Of a stretch of DNA of 64,000 bases, positions 31,950 to 42,066 are shown in pieces; the stretch's first letter is position 1; the number at the start of each line of letters is the position of its first letter. The DNA lies in assembly GCA_029449235.1 (NCBI GenBank), contig JANATG010000010.1, forward strand, positions 1,240,001-1,304,000. Reading direction: 5' to 3'. The stretch comes from Linnemannia schmuckeri. Lineage: Eukaryota; Mortierellomycota; Mortierellomycetes; Mortierellales; Mortierellaceae. The translations under genes and the position numbers were made by a program. A model generated the notes under the pieces. That model was not told where the DNA came from, searched no databases, and saw only the letters and a program-made list of their open reading frames with translations.

Positions 31950-33434
31950 ATGACAATGACACATGCACTTGACATGCCAGAGATTCGCGAATCCATCATT
32001 CAATTCCTTCTCTCCTCCAGAAATGACCTCCTCGCATGCTTACTCCTCTCACACTCCTGGTACAGTTCAATCCAGCCTTGGCTCTGGAGACACCTCTACC
32101 TCTACAGCGAACTCCAACCAACCCGGCTACCCCGGACCAAGGCTCCGTTCCCTCAAGCCAACCTCCAGAACCCTCCTGTCTTGTTACTTGGACAGAATGC
32201 GGTTTTTATCCGCCACTTGCATGTCAAGGCCCCTATTGACTCCCGCCTCCTTGCTACTCTTAATCATAGCTGTCTTAGCGACAGCATCAACAACAACGAT
32301 GAAGGCGGGAGCAATAGCGGTCGTGATTTGGCGTCGTCGCTCTCCTTCCCGGTGTTGGAAACACTTCATATTCACGGATACTGCTGCGACGAGACGGTGA
32401 TTGACCTAGAGATCAGGTTCGCTGCACGGTTGATTCGACACACCCTTGGCCAGACTGCAACCCTCAAAGAACTCCACCTCTCGAGTCTCCCTTCCAGCTC
32501 AGTCACCGCCCTCTTACACGCACTTGACGATAACCCTTCTCCTTCCGGTACTTCCTCAACATCAACGTCAACATCAACACCTTTACCGAAGCACCCACTA
32601 GACCGTCTCCGCCTCACAGACCTAACCCTCCCCTACAACCTCGCTGGCCGCACCCAATTCTGGCAACATTGCACCTCCATCCGCCGATTCGAATTCGACA
32701 ACGTTAACTGCCTCAGCTACCCCTGCCCCTCGAATCTTATCTTCCCCAGACTTGAGCACTTACAGTTGACAAACATGTCCCTCCTTACCTCTTACGAACA
32801 ACTTCAGTTGATGAGCCAGTGCCCCAACCTGACCAGCCTCGAGTGGGGCCCTCCCTCCTCCACCACTGTAAACCATATCTCTACAACACCGTCCGTCATT
32901 TCCCCAGCAGAACTCTCGAACCGCATCGCTCAAATTTCTTTATCCCCCATCTCAAAAGTCCACACTTTGACATTGCGGGGCTCCCGGACCAACGACGCAT
33001 CCATTGCAAAAATCCTCTCGGGCTGTGAACCCCTCCGGAAACTCAACGTCCACGGGAGCGGGTTTGCACAAGAATCGATCGACATGTTGGCGGCGAGGCA
33101 TTTCGCAAGTCTTCGAGTGATCGATATGGGTGATTGTCAGTTTGTCACGAGTCCGATGGTCGCGTTGATATTGGACCAGTGTCCGTTGTTGGAGGTTCTG
33201 GTGGCACCGACCCTCAAAGTCGGAGATATCATGACCAATAATAGCGGGGCGGGTTTGGCAGAGATAAAGGGGTGTGCTGGACAAAAGGAGTGGGTCTGCA
33301 AGGATCTGAGGGTGTTGGAGGTCCAGATCGAGATCGAAACAACACGAATCGATCTGGAACGGCCTTTCATCAACGCACGGTTAGAAGCCATGAAAAAGTT
33401 GACCACCGCTGGTCGTCCACGCCTTCGTACTTAA
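31950..33434 (+). CDS. F-box/LRR-like protein
   Basis: Single exon, 494 aa, ATG 31950 (MTMTHALDMPEIRESIIQFL). Residues 8-50 (LDMPEIRESIIQFLLSSRND ... HSWYSSIQPWLWRHLYL) follow the fungal F-box pattern. Leucine-rich segments follow: LETLHIHGYCCD, LKELHLSSLPSS, LEHLQLTNMS, VHTLTLRGSRTND, LRKLNVHGSG, LRVIDMGDCQFVTS, LEVLVAP. A Ser/Thr insert (about residues 195-210) interrupts them. It is not obviously the same subfamily as the four genes at 16.5-26.6 kb but uses the same closing phrase type, EWVCKDLRVLEV (B has PWVCLDLEMFRC). Probable SCF adaptor; target unknown. Its stop is 163 bp from the stop of the convergent F-box/WD40 gene. Confidence 0.85.
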   Translation: MTMTHALDMPEIRESIIQFLLSSRNDLLACLLLSHSWYSSIQPWLWRHLYLYSELQPTRLPRTKAPFPQANLQNPPVLLLGQNAVFIRHLHVKAPIDSRLLATLNHSCLSDSINNNDEGGSNSGRDLASSLSFPVLETLHIHGYCCDETVIDLEIRFAARLIRHTLGQTATLKELHLSSLPSSSVTALLHALDDNPSPSGTSSTSTSTSTPLPKHPLDRLRLTDLTLPYNLAGRTQFWQHCTSIRRFEFDNVNCLSYPCPSNLIFPRLEHLQLTNMSLLTSYEQLQLMSQCPNLTSLEWGPPSSTTVNHISTTPSVISPAELSNRIAQISLSPISKVHTLTLRGSRTNDASIAKILSGCEPLRKLNVHGSGFAQESIDMLAARHFASLRVIDMGDCQFVTSPMVALILDQCPLLEVLVAPTLKVGDIMTNNSGAGLAEIKGCAGQKEWVCKDLRVLEVQIEIETTRIDLERPFINARLEAMKKLTTAGRPRLRT

Positions 33435-33597
33435 TACACCCACTTTCATCTACTTTTGACGCCCTTATGTCACACTTTTATTCTCGTGCTTGCCCCGACA
33501 GCGAAAGCTGCTTCTTAGGCAAAGTAAAAGTAGGATCGACAAGGGGTGGTTTTTGTGGTTTTGGTTGTTGTTGTGTCGCTGAGTGAAGCTATTGCTG

Positions 33598-36500
33598 TTA
33601 CTGTTGCTGTTGTTGTTGATATGAACGCCGGTTGGCTTGTTTCTGTGAAGCAGCAACAGCAGCAGCATTCGCACGCGCCATAGCACCCTCCTTGCGCCTC
33701 AGGAACTGCCTCTCATCCAGCTTCCACCCAATCCACAGCTTGCCCGTCACCCTCGCCTGATGCAGATCCCTTAACACCGTCGAGTCCACCTGCTGCATCA
33801 CCATATTGTTGTGGATCCTGTCGTTCGAGTATCGATCATTATCATCGCTGTCATCTGTTGCTCGATCGCTGTCATGTACGGCCTCATCACCATTGCTGTC
33901 GCAATGGAAGTGGTCATCGTCGCCATCCAGGAAACCGTCTTCGTCCTCATCATGATCATCCGCCAAGACAGTATTGGCGACTGTTCGGTATTCAAGATCA
34001 TTCTGGTCCATGATCATCGTCGACACATCCGGCGCCTCTTCATGGTACCCTTCCAGGCGCGACCCGCCAAAGTCCCAACAGTAAACCCCCTCCAGTCCTT
34101 CACCAGATCGCTCACATAGCGTCACTACCAGAGTTGAATGGTCCATTGTCACAGCGATATCCAGTAATGTCAATGGTGCAGAGATGGGTTGCTGAGGCGA
34201 AAGAGGCGACACTGATGCATAGGTGCTTCCCCTAGTGCTGCTGCTACTTGATGAACGACCATCGTCAATTGTAAGGTCGTTGAAACCGTCCAGTTGATGA
34301 TGACTAGTCGATGTCGCAGAAAGTGAAGGCGGCATTGTCTGTCGACCTGCATGCTGGGTCATGCTGGCCATAGGTGAATAGCTGGTAGTCCGAATCGTCT
34401 GTTTCTTGCCTTGTAGCTGGTCCCGCTCCCTTTGCGCTCGTGGCTGTGGGTTGTTGAGGATTGAGGAAATGTCCTTGGACTGTTGAAGGTGCCGCATGGG
34501 CAACCGCGGTATGAGTGAATACAATCGATCGCCTGTTCGCAAATCCCAGACATTAACACAGCAGCTCATGTATTCGTCCGTCTCCATCGATCCCAAGTCC
34601 TGTTGTTGAGGATGGCGTAACACGTCAGCGTCTTGTCCATAGTATTGTCCTCCTGCGTGTGCACCGTACGCATGATGTTCCTGAAATCCAAGCCCTCCTT
34701 GTACGTGGTGATGTTGTTGGTGATGGTTCTGCCCTTGTCCAAGCTGGTTGAGCCGCCTGTGTGTTCCGCCTTGATTCCATGCTCCTCGACCACCCGTCAA
34801 TAGGAAGAAATCTGTCATACACATCTTGGAAGGTTGATATAGCCCCGGGATCTCATATACGAGGCTTCCTGTTCCCAACGAAAACACCAACACTGATCCC
34901 GAATACTCGGTCGAGCATGCAACAAGCGAGTCGCCTACGCAGATGTGTTCAATCCCTGAGATCCAGTCATCCAAGCCATGCGGTGCCCTTGATGTCATAT
35001 AGGAAGCAGTATGAATAGTCCCGTGAGTCGAAGAGGAGGACCCTGGCGAAGGGTGAATGTCCCAGACACAGATAGTCGAGTCCTAATCATTATTTAAAAT
35101 AAATTACAGTTAGATATTTGCGACTGAATACAAGTTACTTGACAATTATTTTCAAATGAGATTTCCGCATGTTTCATGTCAAGGTTATAAAGCGTACCAC
35201 ATTGCCACAGACAACTACTTTAGAATTCATTCCAACACAGAGCACTCGACGGCGGGGTCCTGTCTGCCAATAGCGAATACATTGTCGACCCGGTTCCTGG
35301 ATAGAGAGGTCCCAAAGTCGAACAATGCCGTCCATATGACCGGTGACCAGAAACGAGTGCAACGGCGAGGAGTAATGGCAGAGAATATCATTGGCGAGAT
35401 CGTTCAATGTTGGTTGTTCTGATGTCTGTAATGGTGGTATTGATGAAGTCGAAGAATGTTGCTGGTCCGTCTCCAGCCCTGCGGTGACATCTGCCTCGTC
35501 CACGTCACTGTCGTTTGTTAAGGTTGCTGGAGGAGGGGTGGCCGTGCGGATGGCGAAAGAGACGTGTCCGTGTCTCCTTGGATCCTGCATCATGATGTTG
35601 GGATTCGGTGGCTTTGTGTCTGAGGTTGAAGCAATGCTTGTCCCGGTCGAGGAATTGAGATGGTCGATGGAGGACGGCAAATGACTTTTCTTTTCGCGAT
35701 AATGAGGATTTGAACGAAGCAGTTGAACGCGAGATGGCTCCGTTGCTTGCCCCTCTGTATTAGGATCGATAGGTATCTTGGTCAAGCTCACAGCAGTCAA
35801 CGAGGACCCCTCATGCTGAAGCCCAATCACTGCCACCGGTTTCCGCTTCTTCAGCAGTCTCTGGATAGCGACTTGTGCTGGTGTGCAGGGTGATGACATT
35901 ATGATATCTGCCCCTCCCGCTCCAGCCTTTGTTCCAGCTCCAGTCCCAGAAGCGGTCCTTGTTCCAGGATTCGATCCGGAGTTCAGTCTCAGTCCCAGTC
36001 CAGATCGATCCGACAAGGCTCTTGTCGCCGAGGCCAGAGTTGTGAGGGAAGGCAGCATCAATGGGCAGTATCCTTTGGCCCGTCCGCGATACCAGTTGCT
36101 TGTCATCTGATAGAGTGCTTTCCAGTCTTGCTCCTCTGGACAGCTGTCATCCTTGTTCTGGAGGTGGCACATGTCGAATTCCTGACTGTTAGATATGTCG
36201 TCATCTGCTCGCCGTTTTCCTTTCCGGTCTAGATGCTGGAGGCAGGAGGCGCAACTGCCGTATGAGAGCGGTGAAATCCGGACGTTGTTGTCCATGCTGT
36301 TCGACTCCTGTTGTGCCTCCGTGCATTCGTTTTCTTCCAATAATATTGCTGGTCTTATTAACATGCGATGAGCATTGTCCGTGGGAGATTGATCAATGCC
36401 TGACCCCTCGCTTAAGGGAGTGTGGTGTTCCTTTGAGATACTCTGCATTCCTGTGTTTTCAGTCTCCTTTTGAAGGTTGGCCCAGCATGAGGGGCAGATC

Positions 36501-37009
36501 GGGGCAGGTTCAGATCCTGTCCTGTTAGTGGTGATTCCTGAGCGATACAATGATGGTGTCGCCGTTATTGGTAAGTGTGAATCTGGAAAGGACGAGAGTG
36601 CTGAGGAGGGAGGTGGTGATAAAAAGGATGTAGGGTGAATGACGTGGTTTCCTCTTTTCGCCCAAGAGTTTTGTTCGTGGCCGTGACGTGGCCTACGAAA
36701 AGGAGGTGGTGGTCGTTGAGGAGGAGGAAAACAGACGCGGAGATCTTTGTCCTTGAAAAAGTCGAGTTTCCAGAGCCCCCTTGCGGCGGTGAAGGAGAAG
36801 TCGCGGAGGGCAAGGTGTCTCCAGATGTACTGGCGATAGTCTCGTGCGAGAAGGTGCCATTGTCGACATGAGGCAGTTGCGGCGAGGAAGGTGCGGTGGT
36901 CGAGGTGGATGAGAATGAGTAGGACAATCTCTGTTGGCAGTCGTGCAGGTTCCTTTGTTGTTGTTGTCTCGTTGAGTGTAGCTACTGTTTCTATGTCTTT
37001 TGATTCCAT
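33598..37009 (-). CDS. F-box and WD40-repeat protein with long disordered inserts
   Basis: Two exons, 37009-35198 and 35082-33598, joined by one 115-nt GT-AG intron (1098 aa). The F-box lies at about residues 22-70 (ARLPTEIVLLILIHLDHRTF ... WRHLALRDF). Two CxxC pairs (CPSCWANL and CASCLQHL) sit in the linker and could bind zinc together. WD-type blades are recognisable as FLVTGHMDGIVRLWDLS, VVVCGNVVDSTICVWDIHP, VACSTEYSGSVLVFSLGTG and CCVNVWDLRTGDRLYSL, separated by His/Gln-, Ser- and Asp-rich inserts; the C-terminus is polyglutamine. The intron falls between two beta strands of one blade. Fold predicts an SCF substrate receptor (Fbw class). Length well above typical Fbw proteins because of the inserts. 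Confidence 0.88.
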
Positions 37010-37833
37010 GTTAGGTGGCAGTTCGAGATTATAGGTGCTACAAAGTGATGAAAGAGAAGAAACTGAGAGTCATTGGCAGCAAACAAGTCAGTGAAGTTAA
37101 AAAAAGAGGTGTATCTGTGTATGTGACCGAAAGCAGTCCTCTGTCGAACGATTTTCATTGAACGAGAACTATGAAAACGCGTGACTTGAATATGAACGCG
37201 ACTGTGCATCGCATAAACTATCAAGGTCCCCTACTCGCTCCCGTCCGTCTCTCTCTCCTTTTTCCTTTATCCTCTCTCGGAAAGAAAAACTATGGTGCGA
37301 TCAATAATAATTTAACGATAGCTTGACAAGGAAGCTGCAAAGGAAAACAGTTATGATTCTTTGTCCAAAGACAAATCTTGCGACAAAATGTCGCAACAAA
37401 TATGCAGCAAATAATACGCAAAAACCTCTTGTACTGCTCGTCCTATGAATTACGAATACAAGAATACCATAAACCACTCATACATCGTCTTGCCTAAGGT
37501 ACTTAAGCAAAATAAGAGTGAATGTAGAAATGCTCGAGGTGCCAAGGATTGAGAGAGAGAGAGAAAGAGAGAGAACGTGGGAACACCGCGTATGACAATT
37601 GAGGTAGGGCAAGCGTGAGTGTGGGGGATTACAAGAGTGCTCAAAGCGTCTTATAAAAAGATTCTCTCTCTCTCTCTCTAATACACACATTCTTTTTTCT
37701 CTCACACTCTCATTATCTCCGGTCGCTTCAACCTCCATAAGGACCAACTTTTTCAAGTCATATTGACCAGCTAGTCGTGGTCTGCTTTTTCCTATGCGCG
37801 ACCTTTCCGTTTTCGCCCTTATTTTGCTTCAGA
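37010..37833. promoter_or_regulatory. Divergent region between the F-box/WD40 gene and the small secreted protein gene
   Basis: Contains a TATA-like TATAAAAAG at 37652, 182 bp before the secreted-protein ATG. A GA tract at about 37551-37573 and a CT tract at about 37662-37679 are mutually complementary across some 90 bp. No other gene seen. Confidence 0.5.
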
Positions 37834-38118
37834 ATGCGAATCGTTCAGTCTCTGTTCTTCCTCATGGCCGCCATCGTCGCTATGGCCCTCCCACAAGGTG
37901 CATCCCGCCAACGAGCCTGTGATGCCCAGCAAGCGGTCTTAGGACAGTCCTCTGACAAATCTATGATGGACCATGGCGCTTGTCTCACGACACCTTACAC
38001 TTACGATATCTACCCATTTGGTTGGACCATGTGCGCTTATCATATGTGTTCACTATCCGGCCACCTTATGGATTGCTGCGTGGATGTTGCGGATTGCGAC
38101 TGGTACACCCACCTATAA
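37834..38118 (+). CDS. Small secreted cysteine-rich protein
   Basis: 94 aa, single exon. ATG 37834 opens a clear signal peptide (MRIVQSLFFLMAAIVAMALP, probable cleavage after about residue 20-24). The mature part of about 70 residues holds seven cysteines at 29, 50, 67, 72, 81, 82 and 88, including an adjacent CC pair, and is Tyr/Trp/Met-rich (YDIYPFGWTMCAYHMC). Size, signal and Cys content fit the small secreted protein class that includes candidate fungal effectors and surface peptides; no family was recognised. A TATA-like box lies at 37652 and a CT-rich leader precedes the ATG. The short codon window makes certainty moderate. Confidence 0.7.
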   Translation: MRIVQSLFFLMAAIVAMALPQGASRQRACDAQQAVLGQSSDKSMMDHGACLTTPYTYDIYPFGWTMCAYHMCSLSGHLMDCCVDVADCDWYTHL

Positions 38119-39921
38119 GCTCATCCAAGTGCTCAATTTCCCTGCTTCCTTTTTTTATGAATGAAAAACCCCACGGTTCAAGTTTGTGTTAGCCCCCGAT
38201 GTTAATTTTTTACCCTGCACTCCTTCAGCTATAGCCAATGCCAATATCGCTGTCACCGCTTTATGAGGGGATTTAAAGGTATACTTCAATCCATATGCAT
38301 TTCCCCTCCTCCCTATCCTTTTTTTTTGTAAGGATGTCGACTACTCTTAAGAAGGGCCAACCTGGCGAGAAAATGTTCCCCAGAAAAAGGGAGCCCTCTT
38401 GCTCTTTTCAATCATAATCTCCGACGTGCTTCTTTCTCCACACCAAACATAAAAAAAATACTGCCACATGGCAAAACTAGATCTCAGCTACACTAACAGC
38501 AGCAACAACAACGGACAACAACAAGTCTTATCAATTAGCCATATAGCCCTTGCTTGACTTATTAGATTAACCTTTGGAATAGCGGGTCAACTCTTTGTCA
38601 GTGGGGAACCCCCTTGTCCGTGAACAATAAAAGTAAGCGTTGTTGTCTGTGCGGATGAAGAGCAAAAAAAGAGGGGTTCGTCTTAACCTTTTATCTTTGC
38701 CAGCTGCGTGTAGGACAGTAGAGTGTATAAGAGGTGAAAGAAGGAAGAACAATTAGAAATCGACAATCCCTTCAGCTTTTCTTTTCGCCAGCAGCCACCT
38801 GTCCTTGTTGAGAACTGCCATGATGGTTGAAAAAAAACGTTGAGCGAAAAGGTAAACATCAACAAACAATCACCCTGGATAAGCTACTATTTGTTTTGTT
38901 TATGTTTCTTTATTTTTCTGTGTCCAGATGCATGGAGGGACAAAAAAAAAGATGTAAGAAGAAGGAGGCGAGCCATGGTTTGTGTTTGTGGGGTGAGAAC
39001 TAAAGGTTGGCGCCCTATACCATGACCACCCAATGCCCAACAAGCCAGCGATCCGAGCATATTTCTTTTCTTTCCGTGTGGCAAACATTGAAGCAAAACG
39101 ATAAACAAACAAACAAATACAGGGAGCTCTCCTTCACAAAAGAGCCACATGAACAAACGGACACTCTCAATCCATACAGCCTTTCATGGTTGAGAAAATG
39201 GCCAGGAACTCTTTATTCTTTCCATTCTGGACTTTTAGAAGAGTACTGGCATCTATCTGAATGACTACACTCCATGTTTGGAGACTTGTATCGTTGTTTA
39301 TTCCCTCACTATCGTTCAAATGTTGATTATTATGAGGGTTCGCCTTCTTAATCCTTCATTCCTAGCATAGCGTTGGTTATCAAGGGTGCCTCTCTCGCAT
39401 CCATGCTACTATAACAACCATCAACAATAATCAACAACAATCAACAACAAGCAGCAACACCCATTGGCCTCAAAGAAGTAAACAAAAGCGGTTGAATTCT
39501 CTGCAATCAAAAATACTCCCTCTGACCTTCTCTTCCCCTATACCGTTGGACTCCATCCAGAGGTAGGCCATGGTTTGTTGTTTATTCTCTTGACCAAGAA
39601 AAGATGCTTCTGATGTTGTTGTTGACAGGACACACCAACTGCAAAAAAACGCTAAAAAGGTAATACTTTTCTGTTCCGAGACTATAAAAATAAGGATGAG
39701 TTTTCTTATCTTTTTTCTCCTCTCCTTTTCTCCTGTCCCTTGGAACACACTTCGCCCTCCACCATCCTTGATAGTCCCGCCCTTGTACATGTACGCCTCC
39801 TGACGACTCCTCCCTTCCTCTTACTTTCTCCACAGCTCAACCAAAGAGCAACAAATTATTGTTATTTTCTTTTTTATACCCTCCTACAATTACTGTAACA
39901 TACATACCTTTGACAACCAGG
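38119..39921. other. Intergenic stretch
   Basis: No supported gene in 1.8 kb. Holds AAC-type repeats near 38500-38525 and 39420-39455, and a CT-rich leader before the Atg22-like gene. Short frames at 38.8-39.3 kb lack domains. Confidence 0.45.
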
Positions 39922-41869
39922 ATGACTACGACAGCAGTAGGCACAATGATACAGGACCAAGAGCTTCCACAGTCTCGGATGGGGCGCCTCCGTCACCGCC
40001 TCTTCCACAACGACCCCGCTGACGACCTAACCCTCCAACCGCACATCGACGAAAAGCTCACCAAGAAATCCGAACTCTGGTCCTTCTTCCTCTTTGGATT
40101 CGGTTATTACTCCTGGGCAAACTCTTGTGCTTCCCTCCTCCTCCCCATCCTCGTCCAGGGGATTGCCAGAAATGCCTCACATCTCGAATCGGATCCCTCG
40201 GTCCCTTGTCCGGAAACTGATCCTGTGAATGATCGGTGTTTGGTCCCCTTTGGGTGGATCCAAGTGACACCGACGTCGTATGTGCTCCTGACGAATGTGG
40301 TCACGGTCTGGTGCACTATTGTGTTGACTTTGGGGGTTTCTGCATTGGCGGACCATGGACGGGTGTCGAAACGGATTATGTTGTGCACCTCGACCGCGCT
40401 CTGTGTGATTGCTTGCTTTATCTTCCTGGGCGCTCTTGAGCCTTCTGTCTGGTGGCTCTCCGCCCTCCTTTTTGTCTTGAGTAAGTTTTGCATTTGGTTA
40501 TTTTTTTTGTTCATGTGTGCTTTGTGGTGCATACCGATAGAAAGTGTTGAAAAAAATTACACGCACCCCTAACCTTAAAAATTCCCTCTTTTTCCTCCAT
40601 CGACACAAACTTCGAACAACAAAAAAAAGCGGGAATTGTGAACGGCCCAACACAAAACTTTTACGATGCCCACATCCCCATCTTAACACGCTATCACCCA
40701 GACGTTGTCCGCATCCAAATCCAGGAAGGCGAAGCATCCAAAGCCTACATCGACGCCAAAACCAAAGTCCAAACATTTCTCTCTGGTGGATCTTCAGCTG
40801 CCGGATACGCAGGCGGGATGGTTCTGACTATCATCTGTGCCATCATCCTCCTCATGGTCAACCAGGATCTGGTCACTGTCGGATACTGTGTCATCGTCGC
40901 CGGTGTATATATTTTCATCTTTGTCTGCTTCTATGCCAAGTATGCCGTTCAGCGGACGTTCCCTCCACTTCCTGCAGGGTCTCATTGGGCGACGTATGGA
41001 TATGTGCGGATCGGCAAAACAATCTCCAAGGCCCGTCGTCTAAAGACTTTGTTCTACTTCCTCTGCACGTGGTTCATCCTCGGTGACGGCCTGGCAGCGT
41101 CATCGAGCATGGCCATCCTCATCGCCCAGGACCAACTCAAACTCGACTCCTCCTCCATGATCATCGCCGCCTTGATCCAAATGGTCGCCGCAGGACTTGG
41201 AATGATTTTCTGGATCCGTCTCCAAAACCGTCATGGCGTCTCCCCACTCAAAGTCGTCATCTTCAACACTGTCGCCTTTGGACTCATCCCTTGTTACTGC
41301 CTCCTGGGTCTCATCGAGAGCTGCCCAATTGGTCTCAAACACGAGTGGGAACTGTACATGCTTGCCGCATTCTTCGGTATCTTTTCGGGAGCCATTTATT
41401 CGTCGAACCGTGTTGTATTTGCACAGTTTATCCCCTTCGGACATGAGAACGAGTTGTTTGCGTTGTATGAGATGTCGAGTGTCAGTTCTTCGTGGATTGC
41501 GCCTCTTGTTTGTACGGCTATCATTCAGAGTTCAAGTGTGAGACATACCTGGTGGTTCCTGGCTTCTCAATTCTTCATCCCTGCCGTTCTCCTCCTCTTC
41601 ATTAACGGTAAGCCAACTTTCTTTTTTTTTCTTTCTTTCTTCGACACGCCTTTTTTTTTTCCGATTATCAAAATACTAACACCTTTCTCTACTACTTCGT
41701 TCTGTATTCTTTCGCCGAAATAGTCGACAAGGGTCGCGCAGAAGGGATCGAGTTCTATAACAAGGAGCAGGAACAGAAAAAGCTGAAGGTTGCAGGAGCA
41801 CAGGCCGAAGAGGCTGAGTCTGGATCTGTCGAGGACGAAGAACGCGACATCATCAAAAACGCCGTCTAA
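39922..41869 (+). CDS. Atg22-like vacuolar amino-acid effluxer (MFS type)
   Basis: Three exons: 39922-40480, 40630-41607 and 41724-41869 (560 aa); an upstream TTG in frame is not used. The first helix region FFLFGFGYYSWANSCASLLL followed by LPILVQGIA matches the Atg22/UMF1 family, whose members export amino acids from the vacuole after autophagic breakdown. Family-like blocks NGPTQNFYDAHIPILTRYHP and a GYAGGMVLTIICAIILL helix follow the first intron. About twelve membrane segments can be counted in two halves with a central hydrophilic loop (YGYVRIGKTISKARRLKTLF), and a charged cytosolic tail (EAESGSVEDEERDI). The N-terminal luminal loop has two cysteines (VPCPETDPVNDRC). Transport role is inferred from the family. 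Confidence 0.9.
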
Positions 41870-42066
41870 ACTCAACACACAAACGAAAATAAAATACCCC
41901 CTTCCTAGCTGAAAACGCAACTTTTTAGTTTCTTAGTCGCGTTTCCAATACTTAATAAACCCACAAATATTCCCTTCAAATACGTTTTTGGGTAGAATAA
42001 TTATGCATTAGTTTGTTGATAATATACAGATTATGGAGGTTTTTCTGCATGTTCGCTTGCCCAACG

